From NCBI RefSeq assembly GCF_009707485.1, contig NZ_CP046121.1:1550001-1614000 (forward strand): a stretch of DNA of 64,000 nucleotides, read 5' to 3'. The position numbers and the translations under genes are program-made. The notes under the pieces are model-generated. The model saw only the letters and a program-made list of their open reading frames with translations. It was not told where the DNA came from and made no database searches. This document shows positions 53,705 through 63,913 of the stretch, in pieces. Numbering within the stretch: the first letter of the stretch is position 1; every line of letters starts with the position of its first letter. The DNA comes from Nostocoides sp. HKS02 (GTDB taxonomy: Bacteria > Actinomycetota > Actinomycetes > Actinomycetales > Dermatophilaceae).

Positions 53705-54191
53705 CCGCGCCGTCGCCGCTGCTCAGGTCGCCACTGAGCGCGTCAGCGTCAGCCTCGGCTGCGAGCTCCTCGTCCTCGGCCTTCTTGTACGGGTCGGGCT
53801 CACCGGCATACGTCGCGCCGGCGGCGGCAGCGGCCACCTGTGCGTCGCGCTCCTTGGCCTCGCGGAGCAGGTCCTCGAGGTGGGCCGCGGTCTCGGGGAT
53901 CGCGTCGGCGAAGAAGTCGAGGCTCGGCGTCAGCCGGATCTGGATCTGCTGGCCGACGAACGACCGCAGCTTGCCCTTGTTCTTCTCCAGCAGGGCGGCC
54001 GTCGTCTCGCGCTGCGCGGTGTCCCCGAAGACGGTGTAGAAGACCGAGGCGTGCTGGAGGTCGCCGGTCACCCGGACGTCGGTGATAGTGATGAACCCCA
54101 GGTCCGGGTCCTTGACGATCGACGCGACGTTCGCGGCGATCAGGGTCTTGATGCGGTCGGCGATCTTGCGGGCGCGTCCGGTGTCAGCCAT
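53691..54191 (-). CDS. rbfA: Ribosome-binding factor A
   Basis: 166 residues from ATG 54191; longer frames add an unrelated N-terminus. The KH-type core has RARKIADRIKTLIA, DPDLGFITITDVRVTGDLQHASVFYTVFGD and LRSFVGQQIQIRLTPSLDFFAD. A variable acidic/Ala-rich tail (AAAAGATYAGEPDPYKK onward) follows the core. RbfA is needed for 16S rRNA 5'-end maturation and cold adaptation. Confidence 0.93.
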   Translation of the reverse strand: MADTGRARKIADRIKTLIAANVASIVKDPDLGFITITDVRVTGDLQHASVFYTVFGDTAQRETTAALLEKNKGKLRSFVGQQIQIRLTPSLDFFADAIPETAAHLEDLLREAKERDAQVAAAAAGATYAGEPDPYKKAEDEELAAEADADALSGDLSSGDGADARS

Positions 54192-54233
54192 GGGGGTCTC
54201 TCCTGCGGTCGTGCGAAAGGTCATGCGAGCGAC

Positions 54234-54269
54234 GGCGTATGCCGCCGGCCTGGGCCGGCGGCATACGCC
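54234..54269 (-). terminator. Terminator between infB and rbfA
   Basis: GGCGTATGCCGCCGG and CCGGCGGCATACGCC form a perfect 15-bp stem with a six-base loop, 9 bp after the infB stop. It contains the GTATGCC heptamer twice, once on each strand. Confidence 0.7.
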
Positions 54270-54278
54270 TCATGTCGG

Positions 54279-57226
54279 TCAGGCGCGCGGCTTCTCCCGC
54301 ATCTCGTAGGTGGCGATCAGGTCGCCGATCTGCAGGTCGTTGAACGACCCGAGGTTGATACCGCACTCGAACCCCTCGCGGACCTCGGTGACGTCGTCCT
54401 TGAACCGGCGCAGGCCGGCGATCTCGACGTTCTCGGACACCACGACACCGTTGCGGGTGATGCGTGCCCTCGTGCCGCGCTTGATCTCGCCGCTGCGGAC
54501 GATGGAACCCGCGATGTTGCCGAACTTGCTCGAGCGGAAGATCTCGCGGATCTCGGCGGTGCCGAGCTCCACCTCCTCGAACTCGGGCTTGAGCATGCCC
54601 TTGAGCGCCGCCTCGATCTCCTCGATGGCCTGGTAGATCACCGAGTAGTAGCGGATCTCGACACCCTCGCGGTCGGCGTAGTCAGCGTTCTGGCCCTCGG
54701 CCCGGACGTTGTAGCCGATGATGATCGCGTCGGACGCCATCGCGAGGTTGATGTTGTTCATCGTGATCGCACCGACGCCACGGTCGATGATCCGCAGGTC
54801 GACCTCGTCGCCCACGTCGATCTGGAGCAACGCGTCCTCGAGCGCCTCGACGGAACCGGAGACGTCGCCCTTGAGGATGAGGTTGAGCGTCTCGACCTTG
54901 CCGGCCGCGAGCGCCTCGTTGAGGTCCTCGAGGGAGATGCGCTTGCGAGCCTTGGCCAGGGACGCCTGGCGGTCGGCCGCCTCACGCCGCTCGGCGATCT
55001 GACGAGCCGTGCGGTCGTCCGGGGCCACCACGAAGGTGTCACCGGCGCGGGGCACGGACGACAGACCGAGCACCTGGACCGGTCGCGAAGGACCCGCCTC
55101 GGTGAGGTTGTTGCCGTGCTCGTCGAGCATCGCGCGCACTCGGCCGTAGGCCGACCCCGTCACGATCGCGTCACCGACGTGCAGCGTGCCGGCCTGGACC
55201 AGAACGGTCGCCGTGGCGCCTCGACCGCGGTCGAGGTTGGCCTCGATTGCGACACCGCGGGCGTCACGGTCGGCGTTGGCGCGCAGGTCCAGCGCGGCGT
55301 CGGCGGTGAGCAGGACGGCCTCGAGGAGGGCGTCGATGTTCTGGCCCGCCTTGGCGGACACGTCGACGAACATGGTCTCGCCGCCGTACTCCTCGGCGAC
55401 GAGGTTGTACTCGGTCAGCTGCTGGCGCACCTTGGCCGGGTTGGCACCCTCGACGTCGATCTTGTTGACGGCCACCACGATCGGCACGTCCGCAGCCTGG
55501 GCGTGGTTGAGCGCCTCGATGGTCTGCGGCATGACACCGTCGTCGGCCGCGACCACGAGGATCGCGATGTCGGTGACCTTGGCACCACGGGCACGCATGG
55601 CGGTGAACGCCTCGTGACCCGGGGTGTCGATGAAGGTGATCGGACGGTCGACGCCCTCGTGCACCTTGTGCACCTGGTAGGCACCGATGTGCTGGGTGAT
55701 GCCACCGGACTCACCGCCGGCGACGTCCTCGTTGCGGATGGCGTCGAGCAGGCGGGTCTTTCCGTGGTCGACGTGACCCATGACGGTCACGACCGGCGGA
55801 CGCGCCTGGAGGTCCTCGTCGTCCTCGCCCTCGATACCCGTCTCCAGGTCGATGTTGAAGGCGTCGAAGAGCTCCTTCTCCTCCCTCCTCGGGGGAGACG
55901 ACCTCGATGTTGTAGCCGAGCTCGGCACCGAGCAGCTTGAAGGTGTCCTCGTCCAGCGACTGGGTGGCCGTGGCCATCTCGCCGAGGTGGAAGAGCACGG
56001 TCACGAGTGCGCCGGGGTTGGCGTTGATCTTGTCGGCGAAGTCACTGAGCGACGAGCCACGACGCACCCGGATGAGGGTGGTGCCGTTGCCACGGGGCAC
56101 GCTCACGCCACCGAGCGAGGGAGCCTGCATCTGCTCGAACTCTTGACGCTTCGCACGCTTGGACTTGCGCCCGCGGACGGGACGACCGCCGCCGCGACCG
56201 AAGGCGCCAGCCGTGGAACCACGACCCGCACCACCGCGGCCACCGAAGCCACCGCCACCGGGGCGTCCGGCGAAGCCGCCGCCGCCACCGGGTCCACCCG
56301 GACCGCGGCCTGCGCCGCCAGGAGCACCGGGCCCACCAGGGCCACGGCCGCCACCACGGGCGGGGCGCTCACCGGGACGACCGACCGCGCTGCGGTCGGG
56401 CATCATGCCGGGGCTCGGACGCGGACCACCGGGACGGGGTCCACCCGGACCGGCCGTGCCGCCGGGACGCGGTCCGGCAGCACCGGGACGGCTCTGCGGA
56501 CGCGGCATACCCTGGCTCGGGGCGAACGGGTTGTTGCCCGGGCGCGGGGAGCCCTCGCGGGGAGCCCCGTCGCGACCGGTGCGCATGCCCTGGGAGGGGG
56601 CGAAGGGGTTGTTGCCCGGGCGCGGAGCGCCGGGGCGTGGGCCCGTGGAGGTGCCGGCCGAGCCACCCGAGGCAGCGGGACGCGGTGCAGCGCCAGGACG
56701 CGGCGACGGGGTGCCCGGCTTGTTGTCCACCCTCGCGGGCGGCGGGAGCCTCGGACCGCGCGGCGGGCGCGGCCGGAGCCGGCGCGCTGGGCGCTGGGGC
56801 ACTGGGGGCACTGGGGGCGGGCGCGCTCGGAGCGGCCGCAGCGGGGGCCGCGACGCTCGGGGCGCTCGGAGCTGGGGCGCTCGGCGCCTGAGCTGCGGGG
56901 GCGGGGACCTCGGCCTGACGGGCCGGCTCGACCACGCTCGGAGCGGCCGGCGCGGGCCCAGCAGCGGGCCTTGCATCGGTCTCTGCTGCGGTCTCGCGTG
57001 CTGCGGGAGCAGCCGGAGCCGCCGGGGTGGCCTTCTTGGCGGCACCACGGGCGGGCGTCTTCTTGAGGTTCTCGGGGAATGTCTCTGTCGCCTTGCGGAC
57101 GACCGGTGCTTCGATCGTCGAGCTGGCGGTTTTGACGTACTCGCCGATGCTGTTGAGGTGGGCGATCAGCGTCTTGCTGTCGGTGCCCAGCTCTTTGGCG
57201 AGCGCGCTTACACGGACCTTAGCCAC
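54279..57226 (-). CDS. infB: Translation initiation factor IF-2, two suspected frameshifts
   Basis: It starts at ATG 57226 ([20 protein letters not shown], the IF2N domain) and has a ~400-residue Ala/Pro then Gly/Arg-rich linker. At 56730-56732 an extra G moves the frame from APAARE to [12 protein letters not shown], and at 55883-55885 an extra base breaks [18 protein letters not shown]. The G domain is intact ([28 protein letters not shown]), followed by domains II-IV. Corrected length is about 981 residues. IF-2 is essential, so the breaks must be sequence errors. The long linker is typical of actinobacteria. Confidence 0.92.
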
Positions 57227-57328
57227 GTTTCTCCTGTTCCTGGTCCGTGTGTCAGGGGAGACAGGCGCGGACCGTCGTTACTGCTGGGGGGAGCTCATTG
57301 CTGAGTTCTCATCGGGTGCTCATCAGCG

Positions 57329-57718
57329 TCAAACCCGCTTTCGGTTCCCATGGGGGTGGACGGTTTCTTTCGGTTGCTGCTCGTGGCCGCTGGCCAGTCC
57401 CTCGACGTATGCCGTGACCGCCACCGGATCCGGGGCGGCACTGGTGTGCAGCGCGCGCCCGAACGCCCGTCGGCGGAGGGCCTGGTCGAGACAGTCACCC
57501 GTGGGGTGCAGCCATGCGCCGCGCCCCGGCAGGCGGTGCCGCGGGTCTGGAACCAGTCGGGTTGCCCCGGACTCGTCCGTCTCCGCGACCACTCGCAGGA
57601 GTGCCGACCAGCTATCCGTCCCGCGGCATCCCACACACGTCCGGGTCGGTTGCCCGTGCGTGGTGCGGGGGGTGGTGCCAGGTGCCGCAGGCCGGAGTCC
57701 AGTCCGGTCGGTCCCCAC
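57329..57718 (-). CDS. ylxR: YlxR family protein (DUF448)
   Basis: 129 residues. RTCVGCRGTDSWSALLRVVA is the YlxR signature; GRGAWLHPTGDCLDQALRRRAFGRAL completes the RNA-binding core. It lies between nusA and infB, as in most bacteria. YlxR is a small nucleic-acid-binding protein reported to influence RNase P or transcription; the role here is not established. It has a longer N-terminus than the usual ~90 residues. Confidence 0.92.
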   Translation of the reverse strand: MGTDRTGLRPAAPGTTPRTTHGQPTRTCVGCRGTDSWSALLRVVAETDESGATRLVPDPRHRLPGRGAWLHPTGDCLDQALRRRAFGRALHTSAAPDPVAVTAYVEGLASGHEQQPKETVHPHGNRKRV

Positions 57719-57729
57719 CAGTCTATCCC

Positions 57730-58800
57730 CTATCGGCGATCGGGTGCGTCACCGCTGCTCGCCGCGGCGCGCGAGGAGGACGGTGCCGAGGCGGAGCCCC
57801 CCGCAGCGGTGTCGGGGCGGATGTCGATGCGCCAGCCGGTGAGCTTGGCTGCGAGGCGGGCGTTCTGCCCCTCCTTGCCGATGGCCAGCGAGAGCTGGTA
57901 GTCGGGCACGATGACCCGGGCCGCACGCAGCTGGGGGTCGACGATCTCGACGGACTCGACCCGCGACGGAGACAGCGCGGCCGCGACGAACGTCTTCGGG
58001 TCGTCGGAGTAGTCGACGATGTCGATCTTCTCGCCGTGCAGCTCGCTCATCACCGCACGCACGCGGGCACCCATCGGCCCGATGCAGGCGCCCTTGGCAT
58101 TGAGTCCGGGCACCTTGGAGTGCACGGCGATCTTCGTCCGGTGACCGGCCTCGCGGGCCAGGGCGGCGATCTCGACCGACCCGTCGGCAATCTCGGGCAC
58201 CTCGAGGGCGAACAGCTTGCGGACGAGGTTGGGGTGCGTGCGCGAGAGGCCGATCTGGGGTCCCTTCGGACCACGGCGCACCGACACCACGAAGCACCGC
58301 AACCGCTCCCCGTGGACGTACCGTTCGCCCGGCACCTGCTCGGCCAGGGGCAGGATGCCCTCGACGGTGCCGAAGTCGACGGTGACGTGGCGCGGGTCGG
58401 GGCTCTGCTGGATGACCCCGGCGACGACGTCGCCTTCGCGGCCCTTGAAGTCGCCCATGATCGCCTCGTCCTCGAGGTCACGCAGTCGCTGCACGATCAC
58501 CTGGCGCGCCGTCGATGCGGCGATGCGTCCGAAACCCGTGGGGGTGTCGTCGAACTCGGGGCCGAACTCGCGCGGCGGGCGCTCCTCGCCCTCCGGAGGC
58601 TCGGGCTGCTCGATCTCCTCGCGCGCCAGGACCACGACGTGACCGGTCTTGCGGTCGAGCTCGACCCGGGCGGTGCGGTAGGCGCCGTCCGTGCGGTGGT
58701 AGGCGACGAGCAGGGCCTGCTCGATGGCCGGGATGAGGATGTCGAGCGAGATGTCGCGCTCTCGCTCCAGGGCCCTCAGTGCGGCGAGGTCGATGTCCAT
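57730..58800 (-). CDS. nusA: Transcription termination/antitermination factor NusA
   Basis: 356 residues from ATG 58800 ([20 protein letters not shown]). N-terminal RNA-polymerase-binding domain to ~residue 120, S1 domain ([29 protein letters not shown]), then KH domains with [26 protein letters not shown] and [18 protein letters not shown]. The C-terminal acidic repeats of proteobacterial NusA are absent, as usual in actinobacteria. It is 1 bp after rimP. A short Ser/Ala-rich tail ends it. Confidence 0.95.
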   Translation of the reverse strand: MDIDLAALRALERERDISLDILIPAIEQALLVAYHRTDGAYRTARVELDRKTGHVVVLAREEIEQPEPPEGEERPPREFGPEFDDTPTGFGRIAASTARQVIVQRLRDLEDEAIMGDFKGREGDVVAGVIQQSPDPRHVTVDFGTVEGILPLAEQVPGERYVHGERLRCFVVSVRRGPKGPQIGLSRTHPNLVRKLFALEVPEIADGSVEIAALAREAGHRTKIAVHSKVPGLNAKGACIGPMGARVRAVMSELHGEKIDIVDYSDDPKTFVAAALSPSRVESVEIVDPQLRAARVIVPDYQLSLAIGKEGQNARLAAKLTGWRIDIRPDTAAGGSASAPSSSRAAASSGDAPDRR

Positions 58801-58801
58801 G

Positions 58802-59362
58802 TCAGTTCTCCTCGGGGAAGTTTTCGTCGCTGGCGGTCTCGCTGGCGGTGGGATCGGACGGCCGGGAGAACTCGACCTGCACCTGGGACCGGGCGACTGC
58901 GGCATACGGAAAGTCCACCGTCGTGGCGGCGGTCTTCTTCGTGGCGGGTACCTCGAGGGTGAAGCCCTCGTGGCCGGCCCGGGCGATGCGACCGGTGGCG
59001 GGTTCGCCCTCGGTGGGCGTGACGGTGACGAGGCGACCCACGTTGCGGCGGTAGTGACGCGGCAGGGTGAGGGGGCGGTCGACCCCAGGTGAGGTCACCT
59101 CGAGGGTGTACGGCTGCTCGCCGAGGGCCTCGGCCTCGTCGAGGGCCTCGCTCACCACCCGCGTCGCATCGGCCACCTCGTCGAGACTGAGCGGCGCGGT
59201 GGGCGTGGTGCTGTCATCGGACCCGTCGGGGACGGCCCGGTCGATCCAGATGCGGACCAGGCGGCGCTTTCCGGCGGGGGTGACGGCGACGTCTTCGATG
59301 AGGAGGCCGAGGTCGCCCAACGGGGCCTCGACGGCGGGACGAATCTGGTCCTTGACGCTCAT
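58802..59362 (-). CDS. rimP: Ribosome maturation factor RimP
   Basis: 186 residues. Core features: [56 protein letters not shown] (the conserved EVSSPGxDRPL-type motif) and [12 protein letters not shown]-terminal acidic tail ([15 protein letters not shown]) is added. It is needed for 30S assembly. It heads the rimP-nusA-ylxR-infB operon. Confidence 0.94.
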   Translation of the reverse strand: MSVKDQIRPAVEAPLGDLGLLIEDVAVTPAGKRRLVRIWIDRAVPDGSDDSTTPTAPLSLDEVADATRVVSEALDEAEALGEQPYTLEVTSPGVDRPLTLPRHYRRNVGRLVTVTPTEGEPATGRIARAGHEGFTLEVPATKKTAATTVDFPYAAVARSQVQVEFSRPSDPTASETASDENFPEEN

Positions 59363-59472
59363 TGACTCGTCCTCTCTGAAGTTGGGGGGCCGTGCCCGAC
59401 CACTCTATCCGCCACGCGCGCGCCGTCGCATGTGCGGTCCGGGCCCCGGCGCGGCCATGCCATGATCGGGCC

Positions 59473-60501
59473 ATGCCCAGCGACGACCCCGGTATGCCGT
59501 GGCCCGGTCGCCGAGCGGTGCTCACCGGTGGCCTCGGCGCCCTGGCCGCCCTCACCCTGTCGGGGTGCGGCATCCGGCTCGAGGACGACGCGCCCCGGGT
59601 GCCGCTCATCCCCACCCGCTCCCCGGTCCCCGGCGAGTCGTTCCTGGTCGGACTGCGGCACCGCTGCGTCGCGCTGGCCACGGAGGCCAAGGCCCTCGGC
59701 GGCGCGCCCACCGGCCTGCCGGCGCGCCTGACGGTGCTGCACTCGCGGCAGGCGACCATCCTCGAAGCCGAGCTCGAGCGGCTCACCGTCCCGCGGAGCG
59801 TCATCGAGGCGCCGCCGAAGCCCACCGGCAGCTCGACGTCGACCACGACGTCGACCACGACGGCGACCACGTCGGGTCCGTCGGGGACCTCGGCCACCGC
59901 ACCGGCCCCTGCCGAGACCCACCGCGGCCCGGGGGGTCTGGCGGCGTCGGAGCTCGCCGATGTCGGAGCCACCGCCGTCGCGGCCCTCGCCCGCATCGAC
60001 GCTGATGCGAGGCCCCTCATCGGCGCGCTCCTCGCCCAACGCCTGGCGGCGGCCACCCTGCTCGGCGCAGCCCGCGCAGTACCCGTCCCGACCTGGAAGG
60101 CGCCTTCGCTCGCGTCGGCATTCCTCGACACCACCCGGGCGGCGATCTACGCGATGCAGGTCGTCGCCGCCCAGTCCCCCACCGGCGCCCAACGCATCCT
60201 GGCGCGCACGACCCTCGCCACCCTCGTCGCCCGGGCCCAGATCCAGGAGCAGCTGGCCGCGGAGTCGGCCGGACCGCCGCCGTTGGGCTACCCCCCCCCC
60301 TTCGTGGTCACCACCCCCACCGCCGCGAGGCGGCTCGCGGTCCAGGTGCTGGCGGACCTGCGGGCCGCCAACGCCCGCGACGTCGGGTCGGCTGGCTCCG
60401 ACCCCGAACCCCTGGGCTCGGCCGTGCAGTGGCTGGCCGACACCGAGGTCCTGGCATCCCGCTGGGGGGTCGCCCTGTCGCCCTTCCCGGGCCTGAAGTG
60501 A
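59473..60501 (+). CDS. Lipoprotein with ferritin-like DUF4439 domain
   Basis: 342 residues from ATG 59473. The signal peptide (RRAVLTGGLGALAALTLSGC) ends at a lipobox (LSGC, Cys34) with twin Arg. A Thr/Ser/Pro-rich linker covers about 117-150, and the C-terminal helical part (AASELADVGATAVAALARID, AAIYAMQVVAAQSP, TTPTAARRLAVQVLADLRAA) fits the ferritin-like DUF4439 fold. It lies divergently next to rimP, where actinobacteria commonly keep it. Function unknown. Its stop overlaps the next gene as GTGA. Confidence 0.75.
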   Translation: MPSDDPGMPWPGRRAVLTGGLGALAALTLSGCGIRLEDDAPRVPLIPTRSPVPGESFLVGLRHRCVALATEAKALGGAPTGLPARLTVLHSRQATILEAELERLTVPRSVIEAPPKPTGSSTSTTTSTTTATTSGPSGTSATAPAPAETHRGPGGLAASELADVGATAVAALARIDADARPLIGALLAQRLAAATLLGAARAVPVPTWKAPSLASAFLDTTRAAIYAMQVVAAQSPTGAQRILARTTLATLVARAQIQEQLAAESAGPPPLGYPPPFVVTTPTAARRLAVQVLADLRAANARDVGSAGSDPEPLGSAVQWLADTEVLASRWGVALSPFPGLK

Positions 60502-61442
60502 CCCGGACCGAAGACGCGGCGGCGCTGGTTCCCGAGCCGTTCGTCACGGCCGTCGGCAGGCACAGCGCCCAGCAGGGCGCCGTGGACGGCCCCTCCGGGC
60601 AGCAGTGGGCGGACCGGCTGCCGCGCCTGCTGGCCGACCTCCTCGATGACTGGGGCCTGGTGCCGAGCGGCCCGTCCACCGCAGGCTCGAGCGCACTCGT
60701 GGTCCCGGTGCTGCGCGACGGTGACACCTTTGCGCTCAAGCTCGCGTGGCCGCATCTCGAGGGCCGCGAGGAACCGCTGGCCCTGCGCCACTGGGACGGT
60801 CACGGCGCCGTGCGGATGGTCGCGGCGGACCCCTCGCGCGGCGCCCTGCTGCTCGAGCTCCTGGACGGCGCCAAGGACCTCACCGGCGTCGCGGTCGACC
60901 TGGCCTGCGAGGTGGTGGGGGCATTGCTGGCCGAGCTGAATGTGCCTGCGCCTCAAGGTTTTCGGCGACTCTCGTCGTTCGCCTGCGAGCAGGCCGCGAC
61001 GCTCACGGAGTCCGAGGGACTGCTCCCCCGTCGGATGATCGAGCGAACCACCGCGCTGGTGCGCGAGCTCACGTCAGACCCTGCGTGCGACGCCGTCCTG
61101 GTGCACACCGACCTGCACTACGAGAACGTCCTCGCGAGCCTGCCCGCCTCGGGCCGCCCGCCGTGGCTGGCGATCGACCCCCACGCGATGGCAGGACACC
61201 CCGGCTTCGAGATCCAGCCACTGTTGCGGAACCGAGCGGACGAGCTCGGGACCGGTTCGGCGTTCCGGTACCTCACGCGCCGGCGCCTGGAGATCTGTGC
61301 CGAGGCCGCCGGCATACACGAGGACGAGGCGCTCGCGTGGAGCTACGTGCATTCGGCCTTCCAGGCACGGTGGGCCGCCCAGGACGGTGACCACGACGCG
61401 GTGTCCTTGCACATCGCGCTGCTCAAGGCACTCGACGGCTGA
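60498..61442 (+). CDS. Aminoglycoside phosphotransferase family protein (APH(6)-like)
   Basis: 314 residues from GTG 60498 (overlapping the lipoprotein stop as GTGA). The kinase fold shows LVVPVLRDGDTFALKLAWP (ATP-binding Lys), LLLELLDGAKDLTGV (hinge), the catalytic loop AVLVHTDLHYENVLA (HxDxxxxN) and AIDPHAMAGHPGFE (DxD-like metal site). The closest family is streptomycin 6-kinase/APH(6), but many actinobacterial members have other small-molecule substrates. No resistance phenotype can be claimed. Confidence 0.85.
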   Translation: MTRTEDAAALVPEPFVTAVGRHSAQQGAVDGPSGQQWADRLPRLLADLLDDWGLVPSGPSTAGSSALVVPVLRDGDTFALKLAWPHLEGREEPLALRHWDGHGAVRMVAADPSRGALLLELLDGAKDLTGVAVDLACEVVGALLAELNVPAPQGFRRLSSFACEQAATLTESEGLLPRRMIERTTALVRELTSDPACDAVLVHTDLHYENVLASLPASGRPPWLAIDPHAMAGHPGFEIQPLLRNRADELGTGSAFRYLTRRRLEICAEAAGIHEDEALAWSYVHSAFQARWAAQDGDHDAVSLHIALLKALDG

Positions 61443-61484
61443 CCACAGAAGGTCCCGCCGATGTCAGAGACCTACGGCGAGCCC

Positions 61485-62177
61485 TCAGCTGACCCAGCGG
61501 TACTCGACCTCGGGCCGCCCCGCGCCGGCATACCGCTGGGTCCGCACCGCGAGCCGGCCCTCACAGAGGTACTCGGCGTACCGGCGGGCGGTGACCCGGC
61601 TGACCCCCACCCGGTCACCGAGCTCGGTCGCCGAGAGGCCATCGACCTCGCGCAGCGCCCGCGAGACCTTGACGAGCAAGTCCTCGCTCATGCCCTTGGG
61701 CAGTGCCGTGCGCGCACGGTGGCGCACGCCGGCCAGCACCTCGTCGACCTCGGCCTGGGTGCTCAGCTGGTCGGTGCCGCCGAGCTGGTCGCGATAGGCA
61801 CGATAGGCCTCGAGGCGGTCGCGCAGCGACGCGAAGACGAAGGGCTTGAGCAGGTACTGCACGACCCCCAGGGATACCGCGGCCCGCACCACGTCGAGGT
61901 CACGTGCCGAGGTGACCGCGATGACGTCGGCCGCGTGACCTCCGGCGCGCATCGCGCGGATGACGTCGAGCCCATGGCGGTCAGGCAGGTTCATGTCGAG
62001 CAGGACCACGTCGACCGCGGTGCGCTGCAGGGCATGGAGCGCCGCCTGGCTGGTGGTTGCCGTCGCGGCGACGGTGAAGCCGGGCACGCGCTCGACGTAT
62101 GCCGTGTGGGCTTCGAGCGCGACCGGTTCGTCCTCGACGACCAGGACCCGCAGCGCCGGCCCGCCCTGGTCAGGCAC
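61485..62177 (-). CDS. Response regulator, CitB/DpiA-like
   Basis: 230 residues from GTG 62177, which overlaps the kinase stop by 8 bp. The receiver domain has VEDEPVAL (Asp-Glu pocket), VVLLDMNLPDRHG (phospho-Asp), VIAVTSARD and VVQYLLKPF (Lys). The C-terminal DNA-binding region VDGLSATELGDRVGVSRVTARRYAEYL is a CitT/DpiA-type helix-turn-helix. With the adjacent sensor and transporter it should control uptake of citrate or C4-dicarboxylates. Confidence 0.9.
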   Translation of the reverse strand: MPDQGGPALRVLVVEDEPVALEAHTAYVERVPGFTVAATATTSQAALHALQRTAVDVVLLDMNLPDRHGLDVIRAMRAGGHAADVIAVTSARDLDVVRAAVSLGVVQYLLKPFVFASLRDRLEAYRAYRDQLGGTDQLSTQAEVDEVLAGVRHRARTALPKGMSEDLLVKVSRALREVDGLSATELGDRVGVSRVTARRYAEYLCEGRLAVRTQRYAGAGRPEVEYRWVS

Positions 62178-63787
62178 GGGCCCGTTCCTCGACGGGCAGG
62201 CGCACGGTGAAGCGCGCCCCGGGCGGCCCCGAGACCTCCAGGCTCCCGCCCAGCCGCGACACCGACTGCGCGACGAGGGCCAGGCCGATGCCGCGCCGGC
62301 CCGCGCTGCCCTGGGCCTTGGTGGAGTAGCCACGGCGAAAGGCCGCGTCGACCGCCTCAGGCGGCAGGCCCGGGCCCGAATCGGCCACACTGAGCACCAC
62401 GCAGGCACCGTCGAGCCGGGACGCGACCTCGACCCACCGCTCGCCCCCTGACGAGGCCACGGCGTCGAACGCGTTGTCGATGAGGTTGCCGACGATCGTC
62501 ACCACGTCGCGGACCGGTGCCGTGTGGGGCGGCCAGACGGCGTCCGGTGCGATCCGCAGGTCGATCCCCCGCTCGCTCGCCTGGGCGGCCTTGCCCAACA
62601 GCAGCGCGGTGAGCGCCGGCTCGGCCACCGCCCCGACGACGCGGTCCGTCAGCAGCTGGGACAGCTGGAGCTCCTCGGTGGCGAACGAGAGCGCACGCTC
62701 GGGGTGGCCCAGCTCGATGAGCGACACGATGGCGTGCAGCCGGTTGGCCGACTCGTGGGCCTGCGAGCGCAGCGCCTCGGTGAGACCGCGGGCAGAGTCG
62801 AGCTCGCCGGTGAGGTGCTCGAGGTCGGTGCGGTCGCGCAGCGTGGCCACGAAGCCGAGCGCGCGACCCTCCCACTGCGCGCGGGCCTTGTTCAACACCA
62901 GCACCCGCGCGGCCGTGACGTGGAGCTCGTCCTGACGGGGCTCGGCGTCCGTGAGGGCCGCCACGAGGGGGAGCCCCCAGCCCCAGGTCCGCCACGCGCC
63001 GTCCTGCGGCGTCGTCGGGCAGTCCGAGCAGCCGCACGGCCTCGTCGTTCGCGAGCAGCAGCCGGCCGTCGAGGTCGGTGAGGATCAGTCCCTCGGTCAC
63101 CGCGTGGAGGACGGCGTCGTAGTACTCGACCATTTCCTGGAGCTGGCGCTCACCGAGCCCGTGCGTCTGCCGTCGGATCCGGCGTGCGACGAGCCCGGTC
63201 CCGAGGCCGGAGAGCAGGGCTGCGGCGAGCCCCGCGAGCAGGATCACCGGCAGCTGGCCACGCAGCTGCTCGCTGACCGCGGTCTCACGGATGCCGACCG
63301 CGACCAGGCCGACGACGCTGCCCCGGGCGTCGCGCACCGGAACGACGACGCGACGCGACGGCCCCAGCGTGCCCGTGTAGTCCTCGACGACGATGCCACC
63401 GGCGCGCGCCGCCTCGATGTGCCCGAGGAACGGCTTGCCGATCTGCGAGGGGTCCGGGTGGGTGTACCTGATCCCCTGTGGGCTCATGACGACGACGAAG
63501 TCGGTGTGCGTCTGCCGGAGGACCTGCTCGGCGAACGGCTGGAGCCCGCTCCTCGCCGCGCCCCCCAGGACCCCGCTGACGACCAGCGGGGTGCTCGCGA
63601 CCGTCTCCGCGACGGCCGTCGCCCGAGAGGTGGCCTCCTGTCGTCCGGCCCGTTGGGTCTGGGCATACGCCGCGACGGTGCCGACGACGACCACCAGCAG
63701 GGCCACCAGCACCTGCAGCGCGAAGGTCTGCCCGGCGACGCTCCACCGCGCCGGCGCACGCACCCATCGGGCCGCGCTCACCGGCAT
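62170..63787 (-). CDS. Sensor histidine kinase, CitA/DcuS-like, one suspected frameshift
   Basis: From ATG 63787: membrane helix 1 (LQVLVALLVVVVGTVAAYA), an extracytoplasmic Cache/PAS sensor with DFVVVMSPQGIRYTHPDPSQIGKP (the CitA/DcuS sensor signature), and membrane helix 2 (LPVILLAGLAAALLSGLG). Then a PAS domain (VTEGLILTDLDGRLLLANDE) that breaks at 62967-62971 (five G, four expected), continuing as PLVAALTDAEPRQDE. The His box is LRSQAHESANRLHAI, with an HATPase domain (NLIDNAFDAV, DSGPGLP, GIGLALV). Corrected length is 538 residues. It senses di- or tricarboxylates outside the cell and signals to the regulator downstream. Confidence 0.88.
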
Positions 63788-63825
63788 ACGAGCCGCCGAC
63801 GCGGGCCGAACTCAATGAACACAAC

Positions 63826-63841
63826 GGTGACCCTAGTCACC
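63826..63841. promoter_or_regulatory. Inverted repeat before the transporter gene
   Basis: GGTGAC-CCTA-GTCACC, perfect 6-bp arms, 39 bp beyond the kinase start and 73 bp before the transporter GTG in the divergent region. A possible binding site for the adjacent response regulator. Confidence 0.4.
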
Positions 63842-63913
63842 CCGGTGGCCCAGTCTCGTGGCTTGTTCAGCTCTCCCTGGCAATCGCCCGGGACCAACCT
63901 CCTGGAGAACACC

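Noticed and set aside
53505..55940. Long plus-strand frame opposite infB
   Set aside because: Shadow of the GC-rich infB coding sequence, without motifs.
60498..61442. Antibiotic resistance gene call
   Set aside because: Only the general kinase fold is visible, and many chromosomal actinobacterial relatives are not resistance enzymes.
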